Of a stretch of DNA of 64,000 nucleotides, positions 19,740 to 32,745 are shown in pieces (the first letter of the stretch is position 1; every line of letters starts with the position of its first letter). A program made the position numbers and the translations under genes. Source of the stretch: Styela clava (taxonomy: Eukaryota > Chordata > Ascidiacea > Stolidobranchia > Styelidae); the NCBI RefSeq assembly GCF_964204865.1, contig NC_135251.1, forward strand, positions 18,228,001 to 18,292,000, written 5' to 3'. The notes below the pieces were generated by a model. The model was given only the letters and a program-made list of their open reading frames with translations. It was not told the DNA's origin and made no database searches.

Positions 19740-22700
19740 TACAAGAGCAAAAATTTATTGAATTGGGGCATAAAAATTACTTTGCAGAATCGTGTAATTT
19801 CAAGGAAGGCAAACGATTAGTTACATCAAAGAAATATCGTGATAAGTACAACAAATGGTGTTCATTACGTAGCAACCCAGAGCACGCTTCTTTTGTCTGA
19901 CCCTCAAACAGGCTTCTACTAGCTAGCGGTCAGAATAATATGCTATATTTGGGGAAGATTGGATATTTTTGCGTCCGACATTGCCAGCTGTGGCGTGGAT
20001 GGTGGGCATGGAGATAGAACCCAAGATTTTCAACAAAGCCATATATAACTAGGTTCATCGATCTAATAATTACGAGGTTGCGTTCGTCTAAGCCGAAATT
20101 TAGAACTCTAATCTTCAACAAAGTTATTGTAGCCTATTCGAGATGGTGAAGCCCATCGAACGGGGGGTCGATTAGTAGTTAATGTACACGAAGCACTAAA
20201 ATACGGTCGTTGAAGTACCAATTATTTCTGAATTCCTAAGTTCGTTATTGCCTTCTGGAATACTGGTAAAATATTAGAAAAACATTTTTGATTTCTCGTT
20301 CGAATCGTATTTTCTTATTCAACACTAGATCAGTACTTTTTTTCAATTTTCTTCACCCTTTCTACAAATCGTTAAATTTTGTTCACCACAGGAAATCTTT
20401 TATTAACCCTTTTTTTCCGCTGTATACAATCGACTTTATGTACCATTTTATAATATGCAATGACCAGTTAACCAAACGTACAAGGAACACCCCCAATATC
20501 TCTTTAAAAAGCTTATTTTCGCGTCTTCCTACTAAAACGCGCCCAAATGACGTAGGCGAAACTGTTCGACCCTACGCGTGTAAGAAGAGAGAAATTTCAA
20601 AAAATTTTGAGAGAACGTTTCACACTCTTATCGCTTCGATGAACACGTGGTACAAAGAAACGAAATTCCAAGCGCTCTTCTGAAAGAGGGTTACGTCACC
20701 TTTGCAGAAAAACCAGACTCAGCTTCGCAAGCGAAGCGAAACGCGAAATAATCAATGATATGTGAGAGCATGTCCACGATAGTTGTCTGGAATCTTTGTT
20801 TGTTTATTATGTGCGCGAAATTGTTTCCCGCTCGTTCAAATGACTTATTTTTGAAGTAATGACAAATACTTTCGTGTATCTCTAAGCTTTGAAATGCCTA
20901 CACAAATAAAATTCACTTAGTAGTAAAATAAAAAATTTACAAAAAAACAAAATGTTGACAGATCAAGCACGGATCATAGTTGGATGCTCAAAATGATTTA
21001 GTTAGTGCGGAATACTTCACAAAACATGAACATAAACTTAAAATAGTCCGAAAATAACTATTATGACCAAGGATGGTAATACGAATATATAAGTTATACG
21101 GAACAAAAGAGTTAAGAGCCATAGACATCTACCATCCAATGTCGGTAATAAACCATTACTAGCATCCTTTCATTTAACGTTAGTCTGAACAAGCTTGGTT
21201 ACCTTGTTAAAATACTCGAAATGACTCGACATGAATAACTATTAGCAAACTTGGCGCGAGACTAGAAAATAATTCTATGCAAGTCTCAAATTAAAAAACT
21301 CGGCAATTATATATGATACGCCACCTTGATAATTGTGGTATTTGGAAGTTGAAAATATATTACAGTGTTGCGGAAATACCTTGCAATACGTCGTGTTCTT
21401 GTTAAAGATAAATCAACATATTTTTCAATCCCAGATTGATTTTAAAAATAACGAGGATGGCGTGGTGAAAGTCGTAGTGTTAATGTGACTGGAGTTTATC
21501 CATTTTAGGGTTGCTTATAATTTCTACTCAAACTCGAACCCTCAATTGACAACTCAATTCAGTGTAATTTTAACTAGTTCCACAATTGACAAAATATATT
21601 CAGAAACCAAATTTAACTGCTAACAATAAAATTCTCGAAACTTAGAAGAGGTCACAAGGACTTGGATTCCACTCGGAAGCAAATAATATCGTGTCAAAAT
21701 CTAAATATATCTAATAGGACTTATAATAGAAGCTAACCGCAAAACTGACAACGGATTACATTAAGCAGAAATCGGTGCAAAACCTGGCGTCTCTAAATTG
21801 TTTACAAAATTTTCATTCACACACTATTATTCGTTATTCACCACGGGGTGAACCATTCACTACACGAATTCCGTACGGCTGTTTTGGGAAGTCGTATAGG
21901 TTAGTACTAATGTCTTATATATGTTCATTTCTCCATTCAAATATAATAACGTTTTATTTCTGTCTTACATTACATAAAACAGAATCGACATTAAGTATTA
22001 CTTCGACACAATTTTATATTCATGGGTGACAGAATAGCGAGCTATTCGAATGGTGAAATTGGAATTTAAAACAATCGAGAGCGTGATCAATTGATTCATG
22101 TTGTAATGGTTCAAAGAACTGTCACAGTCAATCTATCATGACTTATCATGTTTGCCGATGAAGTGATATTTAATTTTTCAAGAACAAATGAATAGTGACA
22201 TTGCCTTACACCAGTTTTGATCCTAGACAAATTGCATGCTAGCTTTAATTCTCTGTAGGCTATTCTCAGCATACTTAGTCAGAAACAGAAATAGTAATTA
22301 AATGACAAATTACCTTAATTACTTGTGATTACCAGTATGATTTTTTTATTTTTCTGATAGTGCAAGCCAGTTTTCCTAGACATGTTTGATTGATTTTGGA
22401 ATGTGAAACACTCAGGAAGGCTATGGCGCACAATAGAGTTGGTGCAAGGCTTGCATTGCATTGCAGCATTGTAGTTGCATAGTTTTAGCTGCAAGTGTTA
22501 AATAGGAAATGAAGATTATCTTTACTCTGTCAGTTTCATTTTCTTATTCTAATTTAGTCGGAATAATAAGTAATAACAATGCTCATGAATCTTTGATGAA
22601 TGTATGTTAAATGAGATCACTTCACACCTAAAGCTGGTTCATTTATTCGTATCAATGCGTTCGGTTAACGATGGGTATTATGCGTGTCATTCAACATTTT

Positions 22701-23436
22701 GAGCTTTCGTCGATGAAATACATCCTCCAGGCACCACGTTAATATGAGAAGTATAAATAGGCGGGTAATATTCAGATTTGGGGATAAAACGCATGTTGCA
22801 TAACTTGTAAAGCTCTCATCTTAGTTAATCATCTCTTAATAATATTTAATTGTTAGTTAAGAACACAATAAATTTATTTAAAATATATTGAAACTACTAG
22901 AACGCTGCACATCACGTTAACTCTTAATATAATACGGGAGGCCAATTTTCTTTCTTTAAATATCATTGAAGAGAAGGTGTTGGGAAAAACAATATCTGGA
23001 GAATATAGCTCAGTGATAATGGCTACTAACGCTACAGGTTGCGTATTTGGTTTTTTATTTTTCTTAAGTAGTGCTTGAGAATAGTCGTAAAATTTGAACA
23101 TTTGCCCATTGTTATTACGGTATTACTAAATTGCTACTAAACAGTGGTAGAATGAATTGATGAATGGGTTTTCTGAATAATTCCACCGTTGCGATGGATA
23201 TAAATATCTGTTTTGTAATAATACTTGCAATATATTTTGAATATATATGTTGAAAATTAACTTGGTAAATTTTCTAAACTACTAGTCGCTGAATACATGC
23301 AATTCATTTTTAATGAAAAGGAACGATTGGAATGACTTTCATGCAAAAAATTAATTTAGTATATTTTTGCAGTGCCAATTTTATAGATGGCTATTGTTAC
23401 AGATTTTTATTGAAACTTTTGTTGTTAATATTTCAG
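19740..23436. other. Long intergenic stretch, no supported gene
   Basis: I see no exon with family similarity. The longest frame (20288-20683, 131 residues, no ATG at its start) has no recognisable domain. A TATA-like box (gtataaataggcggg) lies at about 22751-22765 and might serve the exon at 23437, but nothing connects them. The rest is AT-rich. Confidence 0.35.
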
Positions 23437-23621
23437 CCTCAATTACGTCAATGCTTGAAGAAGAAACTGCCAAATTACAGGAAATAGACTTGGTGACACC
23501 TGATGACGCCAAGAAAGAATCAGAAATGCCGATTCCGAAATTCATGACAATTGGAGTACCCGTTCTTATAGTGGTTGCATCTCTACTTCTATCAATTATT
23601 ATATATTTTGTTAAACGGTAG
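23437..23621 (+). CDS. Possible terminal exon of an unknown single-pass membrane protein
   Basis: A good acceptor (ttgttgttaatatttcag) precedes 23437. From there the frame runs as a charged, probably helical stretch (MLEEETAKLQEIDLVTPDD) into one strong membrane helix (GVPVLIVVASLLLSIIIYF) followed by VKR and TAG at 23619-23621. This looks like a stalk and C-terminal anchor. A donor-like CG|gtagg overlaps the stop, so the exon might also be internal. Upstream exons were not found. A frame reading from 23373 after another AG would add a second hydrophobic stretch. I do not recognise the protein. Confidence 0.35.
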
Positions 23622-24079
23622 GCTGATGTGCTGGATTCCTGTATATATATATATATACTATAACCAAAATCGTGATCAATGAACACGACAAATATAACTA
23701 TAATAAGTCGTTCCTATCTTTTATTTTCTTTAATTTACAACCAAGCGTAAATATACACCAAAAGTAGTCCCTGTTTTACACCTGGTAGCTGGCACAATAA
23801 TAAATATTCATGTTGCATGTTGAATCATAATCTCTTTTTACCATGTATGGCACACCCGATTTAGTGCTGCAATCTAAAAAAAATAAATCAAATAAAGCAA
23901 TATAATCCACGAATTCAATATTTACAGGTTTACCCGGCCAAAGGAAGCACTTCTGAAAAGAACTGACAGTAGCTACGCTAGAGAGAGAGAAGAGTATCAT
24001 GCATGAAATACACCATCAACATTACACTTGAGAACCATAAAGCCTTCCGTACAAATTAAATGTTTATATATATATCTAT

Positions 24080-24390
24080 ATACTGACATCTATGACGTTA
24101 TCGCAGGTTAAAATCTTGGGTTCAAGTCCCATAACGACCGTCTCTTCCATGTTGTAATAGGTTGGGTAGGTAATGCCGAACCTGTAATATTCCGGTCTTT
24201 CCAAAAAAGCTTTTGACCAAATTGACAACGCAAGATCCCAATTTTGAGCACTCCCGGAAAAGTCGTTTTGGTTCTTTTTTTAAGCGAGAAACTTCACGAT
24301 TGTGCGTGTCAAGTCCTAGACCAACTATGCATGCCGGTGGACCACTGGCCCCTGGCGGTAGTATGTAAGAACTGAGTTTGAAAAAGTGGA
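24080..24390. repeat. Possible 5'-truncated tRNA-SINE fragment
   Basis: At 24116-24127 lies gggttcaagtcc, a good RNA polymerase III B-box, with tRNA-like flanks (atcttgggttcaagtcccat). No A-box is visible upstream, so this is at most a truncated SINE, not a functional tRNA. Confidence 0.3.
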
Positions 24391-24393
24391 ATA

Positions 24394-25218
24394 TCGTCAC
24401 GCTAATAACCGAATTGCGTAAGTCATTTTTTGGGATTTTGAGTTTTTTTATAAAATAGGTATTTATGTAATGCTGCGCACCTGTCTGTTAACTCAGATTT
24501 TATTTTAAGAATTCCGAAACCCATAAAAGTGTGGATTTAGTATGACATGCACATTTGTGCAATTGTTTCATCATAATGAATTATCATTGTTACCGCAGGA
24601 CTATTGTGACGCCAGAAAGGCAAAATAACCTCGGCGAAGTATTTTCGAGTTTTTGCATCTCGGAATCTAGCTTAGCGCGTATTAATTTGAATTTATACTG
24701 CAGTATAGGAAGGCGTGCACTTGTGATATTCACTGTCCGAGTCCAATTCACCTTGGTTGGCTTTTATGTTGGGTGCATTGCTGTTTTATTATTTATATTT
24801 AATCTTAGTCTTATTTCGGTGGGTGTGCAGAACGTGTTATATTATTGAAATATATATTTTTAAACATAAAAAATAATGTAATTGAAACTGATTAGCAATT
24901 TGGGGGATTAGACATTGTAGATACTGAAAATTACATTCGTTTTTGGAATGTTTAGTTTTCTGGACTGGTGCATATAGTAAAGTTGCAAAATTGCGTATGT
25001 CCCCAAGTCATAGACACATTTCTACCCGAGTCACAGTGCGCCATTATGACGTCACTTAACTGCGTCATATAAATCAACTTAAGTCCTGCTACGATCAAAA
25101 AATTGAACCATGGCAAATTATTGACTCTCAATGGCATAACAATATCAACAGGAAGTTTTTTACGTTTTTCTCAAAACTGCTAAAAATGACTTACGCAATT
25201 CGGTTATTAGCGTGACGA
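24394..25218. mobile_element. TA-flanked MITE, copy 3 (825 bp)
   Basis: The ends tcgtcacgctaataaccg and cggttattagcgtgacga form a near-perfect inverted repeat pair flanked by TA (24392-24393 and 25219-25220). It is colinear with the copy at 3638-4455 over its whole length, including the central segment missing from copy 2. It is non-autonomous. Confidence 0.87.
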
Positions 25219-25332
25219 TATAGTAATTTTGACACGAGATGCGAGATGGGCACGAGTACACGTAATTCAAAATTTTAGCTGTGAGTGAGTTTTAGTTAAG
25301 TTGTAGTATTGGAGAAACAGAAAGGAAAAGAT

Positions 25333-25676
25333 TAGATAGGATTAGATTTACGTATTTATCCCAGGAGAGAGGAAATTGTACAAGATGGCTCAACCATATA
25401 GCGAACCGCGGCCTCTCGTCCGATTGCCAGTCCATGTTGGAAAGTGATTAGTTAGCCAGATATTTGTTTATAGGTGCATGGGCTTGATGGTGGAGGGAGA
25501 CGTAACCGACCAGAGGTTACGTGAACCACACTATGGCGTCGAAGAGTCCAGCAATCCTCTTGCACATAATTTTCCCCGCATGGGATTCGAACCACTCAGG
25601 GTAATCGAAGGTGCGTGCGGTGCGGTATTTCTAACACATTGCACAATGAGCCACACTGCCGAGTTGCACACACCAA
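25333..25676 (-). repeat. tRNA-derived SINE, family 1, copy 2
   Basis: On the minus strand: a head with gtgtggctcattgtgcaa, then a B-box ggttcgaatccc, a body shared with the copy at 18250-18594 (the gaggattgctggact and ggttacgtgaacc segments, in either orientation), and a tail near gggataaatacgtaaatc. The A-box is more diverged than in copy 1. Confidence 0.78.
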
Positions 25677-26117
25677 CTCGCGAAAACACTATAATAATAA
25701 CAAGAGAGCCACGCCCAAATATATGGACACGTCTGTTCGCAGTACAGTACGGTTTACTGTACCGTCAGATCACAGTCTGCAAATATATTCACACCAAGCG
25801 AAGCAGTACAGTAGGACACAAAACAGCGTCCGATGTCCGCAGAACGTTTAATGACGTCATAGAAAACAAAAACAAATCTCACAGAGCTAACAGAAATATT
25901 TAAAATGAATAAAAGTAATAGCCGTCTGGGGAAAAATTTTATCTTCAACCACTGAAAATTTCAAAGCAATTGGTCCAGTATTCGAAGAAAAAACGGTTTT
26001 TTGATATTTCCACTAGGTGTGTTATTCTGTGTCCAAGAACAAGAACAACATAATACTGAAACGATCGTTATGCCCACTACGTGTCCAATAATGAGCATTG
26101 AATTCTATGATCTGGAC

Positions 26118-27701
26118 TAGGCTTGCACGTAATTGACAAAAATCAATTCCGTAATTACGGCCAAATCGATTACGTAATGACCCCGTAATTGCGATATTTT
26201 TTCACACATTTAAACCTATCATAACAACCAATTTAATCCACTTCTATTCCGAATGGGACATCGAAGTTTGGTTTTCATATTCCCGGCAATACTACACGCC
26301 GGCGACAGATGTTAAAGACAAATACCAAGGAGTGAATTCAAAATAATTTTATTCTGATTTTTATCTTTTGTATTAGGTTTGATTTTATTATCCACTTTAT
26401 AAACAAATTTTATGCGATCAATTTTATCATTACCAACACTGGTAATATATTTAAGAAACGATAGTTCACTTTTTTAAAATCGTATTAACGTATTATGACG
26501 ACTTTCGTATTAAATAAAAATTCCGGGTTGCTAATTTATTAATCAACTACAAGCGTATTCTTTCGTTTGATTATACTTTCGCTTGCCTCGCGACGAATAC
26601 TTGTTATTTCACCGTTTTTTAGAATATCCGACTTTACTACTTAGTAAGCATTTTATAATAATTATTGATGCCGACTTATTGACGATATTCCGAATTCCAT
26701 GCTTCATTTTACATTAAATCATTTCGCGGCCTAAAAGTTATAACATTATTTGCGATAAATTTAGACCAAATATTAATTATTTGCGCATTATTTAAAATAC
26801 CGTACTTATATGACATGCCTTCTCCGAAAATACAAAGTTATATCGCAAAACAATGCATTTTGTGACATTTATTTTGCACTCATGAAAATATTAATTTATT
26901 TTTCTAACTAAAGTCGACAATCCTATTTGTCAAGATTGACACAAGTTTGGTCGAGTGCCGGTGGTATTCGAGTCGACGATAAATCAAAATAAGTTGCCGC
27001 ATTTGGTAAAGACAGGTAATCATATTTGGCCGACATATTGCGAGGCATTGTGAAAAACGTATTGAGCAATGCCAAGTCCGGACAGATATATAACGATAAA
27101 ATCGGTAACAGAACATCAAGATTTTGTGATAGAAAATGGATCTCGTGCAGAGTAAACACGGGAAATCCCGTCGTATTGTTGTTTCTCTGCCGTCTCAATC
27201 GCTTTAACGATGCCGAAAAGACTAAGTTGCGTTGGTTCATTACGCAATTTCTCTTCCGTCTTTATATTGCTGCTTGATGAGCGCGACATCAATTATCACG
27301 GCATTTACAAATAGACCATGTTTTATAAGTTGATCTCTTACATTCTTTAGTCATTTCACCCGAAGAAGTTGAAACCAGGTGTGTTGACGTCCATCGGTCT
27401 CAACACAATTCTATTCCTTATCTACGGTTAAAATGTACATTGGCCATCCTAGATAAGTTGATAATAGGTTAGTAAGTGACGCGTTATCCCTTCCCCATCT
27501 GCCTAACAAGAGAGAGAAAAACTTCTTTCACTTAAACTTATAATTTTTTACAATCGACAGAATTGACTGCTCCGAAGAGAGCTCGTTTCAATCGCGAAAG
27601 CGCTCGACCAATAATTACGACTTTACGTAATTCGTAACTTCGCTTCCGTAACTCGAAATAATTCCGTAATTCCGTAAATCCGTAAATTACGTGCAAGCCT
27701 A
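26118..27701. mobile_element. hAT-type element, 1584 bp
   Basis: Terminal inverted repeats of 17 perfect bases: left taggcttgcacgtaatt, right aattacgtgcaagccta. The 8-bp direct repeat atctggac is perfect on both sides (26110-26117 and 27702-27709). Beyond the perfect repeat, both ends carry clustered ccgtaattacgg-like units. No intact transposase is visible; frames at 26923-27277 show no hAT motifs. A segment at about 27190-27275 resembles 33725-33815 in the hAT element at 33598-34731. Confidence 0.9.
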
Positions 27702-27709
27702 ATCTGGAC

Positions 27710-28080
27710 CTGAAGTAAAACATTGAGAACCAACGATTTTTTTCGCGCAGTTTACTTGCACCCTCTAGCGGTGTGTTTACCTATGCAATCTATGTTATAC
27801 CTGTTCTGGGTTCTGAACATTGGTGATTTCTTTGTGAGTTGGGCCTGTTTACTGTTGCTTTGTTTCTTTGTTTTGAATGCCTAGATTTCAATTTGTAAGT
27901 TCGGAAATCGCGGGCGTTGATAAAAGCCACTCACTCTAAATATGACTTTCATGGGTTACTAACCTTTAAACACCTGTTTTGAAATTCTTACACCTATGTT
28001 TTCTGTCTGTTGATAAATTAATAAACCTAACTTATGAACTTAGAAAATTTAGCCTAAATGAATGCTTTGGCTGTTTTGAA
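27710..28080 (+). promoter_or_regulatory. Upstream region of EI24
   Basis: About 370 bp between the hAT element and the EI24 start codon, which must hold the proximal promoter and 5' untranslated region. I see no TATA box at a usual distance. The hAT element directly abuts this region. Confidence 0.3.
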
Positions 28081-31000
28081 ATGGGAGAAGCCATTAAAGG
28101 ATCTTTTTATCAATATTTACAAGGACTGAAAGACTCTGGTTATGGAATTGTTTATATTTATCAATTGGATAAAAAAGTAAAAGATCAAAATCGTCGAAAG
28201 CGACAACGAATTCAAGATGAAATCAATTCAAGGTAGTTCAATCTGACATCCAGACTGTATGATTTTTTCCTGTTTATGTATTATATCGTAATTTTCAGTT
28301 GTCTTCTGGCTTATGTATTGAAACGAGGGCATGTGGCAGACAGCGGGTGCGTCAAATTGCACCAAGCTTGTCATTGATATGCTGATATGGGGGCTATTCT
28401 TTGAATCAGAGAACTGTGCTCTCCTGCTGCACTGTATTATGTCAATGGTTGCTTGTAAATTTCCTAAATTGGAATCGATCCATTATTCACCTTTACATGA
28501 TGAATTATGACTCTGTCTCGAGTATCTTGCTTAATAAATAAGTACGGTACCGAGGTAGGGTACTTGTAAAAGTTGGATCTTTCAACCGTCCCTGTCTCTT
28601 TACAGTCTTCTTCATTTCAGTCAGACTTACTCATATGTAAAAATTTGACATTGGCTTAGTTTTACTCAAACCACTAGATTTTGATTTAGGACACGCACTC
28701 AATTATTAAATATTATCAATTATTAATTCCACAGGAGGCAAAGAGGTAGATTTGACGTACGGCGGCCAATACATCCCGGAACATCAAGATTAAATGATCA
28801 AAGTCTTCCAGTTAAAACAGAACCTCGTTTATTGGGGAGAGTCGCTCTCAGTGCAACAATGAGTTCATTTATTTGGATTAGTATTTGGGGATTTAATACA
28901 TTTTTGCTGCCCTTGATTCGGTACTATGCTCAGGTAATATTTTTTTAGTAGTAAAGGAAGTGTATTTTGCACACATTTGGATGCTTTTTAAGTTACTGTT
29001 GAAGGCTATAAGATTTATTTATCATTTTATAAATACTTAGGAATGATGGAATTCTGATATATTTTTGTCAAACAATAAATCTAATTTTTATTATTTATGT
29101 CACCCATTATAGTAAACTTGATGCAGATTGGTAGTTGGAAATTCAAATGTAGAGAAGTTATTTCTCATCGTTTCATCATTGCTTCTTTTTTCCTTCTTAC
29201 TATTCACTTTTTCTACTATGATGTATTAGTATTTGTCTTAGTATTATTTTCGATATTCGGTATCTGAATCTTAGTTTCAATTTCATTGCCAAATTTTTTA
29301 TACCTCATGAGTGTGCTTAGAATTATTACCCATATGTGGTTTTTCCAATCTTTTAGAATGATTATGATATTGAATAACTTTAACCAATTGTACTTTAGAA
29401 TCTTCTACCTGGATCTCCAGCTGTTGAAACTGTAGAAAAAACAAGAAAAGTTTGGGAAAACACAGAATTTGTTCTGCAGTTTATTTTTTCTTCATTATGG
29501 GTGTTGCCTTTGTATATAATCAGCAAGGTTAAATTAATTTATTCATATTTATTTGAGTACAATCAGAGCCTAACTTGTTGTCTTTAGATCAATTTTCTAC
29601 ATTCTATAACACCAAACACAGTAAAATCTATATGACCTGTTTCATGCCTTTGTGCAATGTTCGCATGGTGGATGTCTATTAAAATGTTTTTTTCTTCCAA
29701 ATAGGTATATTAAATGAAAGAATGTTTCCAAATCTTGACTATATGTGATAAAATTATCTACTATTTGAGGAAAAAATTACCATTCAATAGGCTAATAATA
29801 GTCTTATTTTATTGTTTGCTCTTAATCTGTATGCTTGTCGTCAATGTAACTCCCAACAGTCCCAAGCATCACTAATTCTCTATGTAAATTTCACACAGTT
29901 GTAAGTTCACAAATATATATTCTAAATGTTTTAACATTCCCAATTCCACATATTCTCCATTCCAATATAGCTATATACTTTTTTTAAAACTAAATTACTG
30001 AAGAAATTCGTCTTCTCACATTTTTTACTGCTTTTTATTTGAGTGTTTTTTCACTTTGTAGATTGTCAATGGATTCTGGTTTGTCGATGTATCAAACTCT
30101 GTTTATCAGTTATATCATGGTAGACCTCGTGCTTTTCCTACCGTAGGAAAAATGATAGCAGATTTTATATATGGACTTGTCATTGAAACTGTGTTCTTAT
30201 TGCAGGTAATATTGCTTTATTAATGATGTACGAGTTGTATTTTCTGTTTATATCCACAGTGGATTGATTATCTCACCAGCCACCTATTGTTGTTTGTTAT
30301 TGTTAAAATACTTCATATACCAGTATCTCAAAGTTCGTTTTCCTAAACATATCAAACTTTTGAATTAGTTTTAAATTAGCTACATTCTTTATATTAAATT
30401 TTTCTTCCTGGGGAATAATTTAGAATACTTGTATTTTCATTTTGAATTTTGGGCATATGAGTTGATGGTCAGACGAAGAATAAACTTCATTTATCATCTG
30501 ACACTGTATAAATGTAAAATCAATAATAACAATGTTTATCTTGACTCTTCTGAATTTGCCTACTTTATTTCTATGGAACTACAATAATTTGTTCAACTTC
30601 TCTGTCAACTAAGACTCAATTCAGAATATATTCAAATACAAAATATCCAAGTTATGAAACGTCTTTTCGTAGAAATAATGTTTCAAATAACTTACTGCCA
30701 TTCCATTGGCCCATTTGTTACCCACGGCACCATTGGCCCATTTGTTACCCACGGCACATACAATGCTCCTCACTTGGTTTCAGTTGCTAGCGATATTCAG
30801 TGAACGCTGAACGACAAGTGTTACCGTTCGCAGTTCTTATTCGTTTTTCCTCATTCTTCTTTCCATGTGTACCTTTTCTATTTATCTAGTATCAGATATC
30901 TAGTTTTGGTCATCCTTATTAATCATCTCAAACTCTAATTATGTTCCAATATTCTCTTTTCCACCATTCTTTATTTCTAATTGTTTATTTTGTTTCTAAT

Positions 31001-31468
31001 TGTATATTCTGTATCTCACAGGCCATGTTGGTGAAACATATTCCAGTTATGCAAGAATTGACTTACATAATGTTCTGCATACATCACTCTCTTCTCTATG
31101 CATTATACGCTTTCGAATACAAATGGTTTAATATGGGCTTGGATGTACGATTGAGGATACAGATGGTTGAAACTCACTGGCCGTATTTTTGTGGATTTGG
31201 TACTCCACTTTTCGTACTTACAAGCGTAACTTATAGTTTTTATCCTACCGTTATAAGTGCTTGTGTATTTTCTATACTGTTTCCATTTTTTATCATAAGT
31301 GCCACAAAAGCAGGGACCCCTAGAGAAACTCCTGCTGTCAGGTTAAGGATATTTGAGCTTTCCATGTCATTATGCAATACTCTATTCAAAACTTCAGTCA
31401 AAGCAAGAAATAATGCAGAAGCAGATAACAATAGCCAATATTATTTGAGCAATCAGCAACAAAGATGA
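28081..31468 (+). CDS. EI24: EI24 (PIG8) homologue, ER membrane protein (5 exons, 356 aa)
   Basis: Exons 28081-28232, 28735-28933, 29399-29527, 30062-30205 and 31022-31468 join in phase to 356 residues (human EI24 is 340). Family features, in order: a charged N-terminus (KDSGYGIVYIYQLDKKV, then Arg/Lys-rich); a hydrophobic segment (SSFIWISIWGFNTFLLPLI); FIFSSLWVLPLYIISK; VNGFWFVDVSNSVYQ with RPRAFPTVGKMIAD; and the strongly conserved HHSLLYALYAFEYKWFN and FSILFPFFIISA. EI24 is a multi-pass endoplasmic reticulum protein, p53-induced in mammals, and required for basal autophagy (established knowledge). The start matches the human N-terminus; an in-frame extension upstream lacks an ATG. The gene is convergent with CDK11. 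Intron 1 contains a dispersed repeat and intron 4 a small tandem duplication. Confidence 0.96.
28315..28455. repeat. Dispersed repeat fragment in EI24 intron 1
   Basis: Segments such as gagggcatgtggcagacag, gtgcgtcaaattgcacca and gaatcagagaactgt match, in the same order, the longer copy at 48135-48545 in CDK11 intron 1. About 250 bp between the two halves is absent here. The family is not identified. Confidence 0.55.
30708..30762. repeat. Short tandem duplication in EI24 intron 4
   Basis: The 27-base unit beginning cattggcccatttgttaccc and ending cacggcac occurs twice head to tail without mismatch. A recent slippage or duplication; no function is implied. Confidence 0.8.
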
Positions 31469-32517
31469 ATTTCAATTTCTTGATTTAGAATCAATTGCCA
31501 ACAAGACTGCTTATATAGACTTAAAAATTTACTCGCATTTCTTAGCTTCACATCAGTCAATGCTATATACATTCTTGCAGCGTTACTTTTATGATCTGAG
31601 TTGATATTTGTAATATATCACAATTGGTATTTGTAATATATGACATATGGTAAAATAACATTTACAATATAATTTAGTTTGAGACTCGCAGTTCTGACTT
31701 TTGTTTATTATTTTTTAAGCTTTTAATGTAAAATTTTTATTTTTTCGTTTCTTTTAGTCGTACTGAGTATTTGAACATAAATTGTTGTAACTATCTGCCT
31801 CAATGTTTGTTACAAAATGAAATGGATTTTACATGGCAACTAAAGAGTGTGTGATGACTGATATGTTTATTTGATTAATCCTCTCTCTTCTATGACATTT
31901 TATGAATTTGCAGTGTTTATAAGTTAGCATTTATCTATGGATAAGTTTCATTCATTGAATTACTCCTTATTGAGTACAAATATTCATTCATTGTTCAGAT
32001 CAAACAGACGTTTGCACATGTCAACATGATATATTTTCCGTTTTCAAAATTCACCAAAAATATTTAATGGCCAGCAGAGAATTTTAAATAGAATAGAAAT
32101 TGTTTATACCTGCTGCCTTTATACTACAGTAATATCTGGTATCAAGCAACCCACTATCCTACAAATTAGGTACTTCCAGAAAAAAAATTTAATTACATTT
32201 CTGTGTTTCGATTCAGCAATGGAAATGGCATATTAGTGACGCATATTGTTGTAAACTCAGTCATACCATGCATGTTTAATAAGCTTGGTGATTTGTGAAT
32301 GTTTTTTTCTTCTTATTTTTAAGATTTGCCTGTTGTTTATTTGAAGCAATACAATCTTTTTGAATTTATTGTGTGCATGTTCAGTCTTAATTTCCAGAGC
32401 TTTAGCCAAGTCAGTTTAACAAGATGATAATAGTTATTTCTGATCACAGGCAGGCCAGAATTAGGCGACAATATTATAAGTATGTGAAGATCGTGAAACT
32501 TCCTTTGTACTTAATAA

Positions 32518-32745
32518 TCACTGCCTGACTGGAGGATCCATTTCAGTTAGGACCTTGTTTGCATGTTTTTTGCCGACTTCTCGGTCATCATCATTCAAGA
32601 ACTTGTCAAGATGATCCCACGCTACATACTCAACTTCGTAAATCTTAGATGGTTGTAGTATACTCAGTCCTAATGGCTCCAAGCTTGTTACAAACATAGA
32701 TCGGATTAATAAGTTTGATTTTAAATAATTCGATTGTATATTCAA
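32518..32745 (-). pseudogene. Unidentified coding-like fragment, with a decayed second copy
   Basis: The minus-strand frame ends ...IYEVEYVAWDHLDKFLNDDD, REVGKKHANKVLTEMDPPVRQ and stop. Its composition is like a real protein, and ccatctaag just before IYEVEY could be an acceptor. The tandem copy at about 34735-34830 keeps parts (VWDHL, KSAKN-like) but is frameshifted. It may be the last exon or a retrocopy of an unrecognised gene carried along by the duplication. I cannot name it. Confidence 0.3.

Noticed and set aside
20288..20683. 131-residue open frame
   Set aside because: No ATG at its start, no recognisable domain, and a basic, low-complexity composition typical of chance frames here.
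27026..27277. hAT transposase in the element 26118-27701
   Set aside because: The frames on both strands are short and show neither the hAT dimerisation region nor the catalytic motifs. The similarity to 33721-33951 is of shared non-coding repeat sequence.
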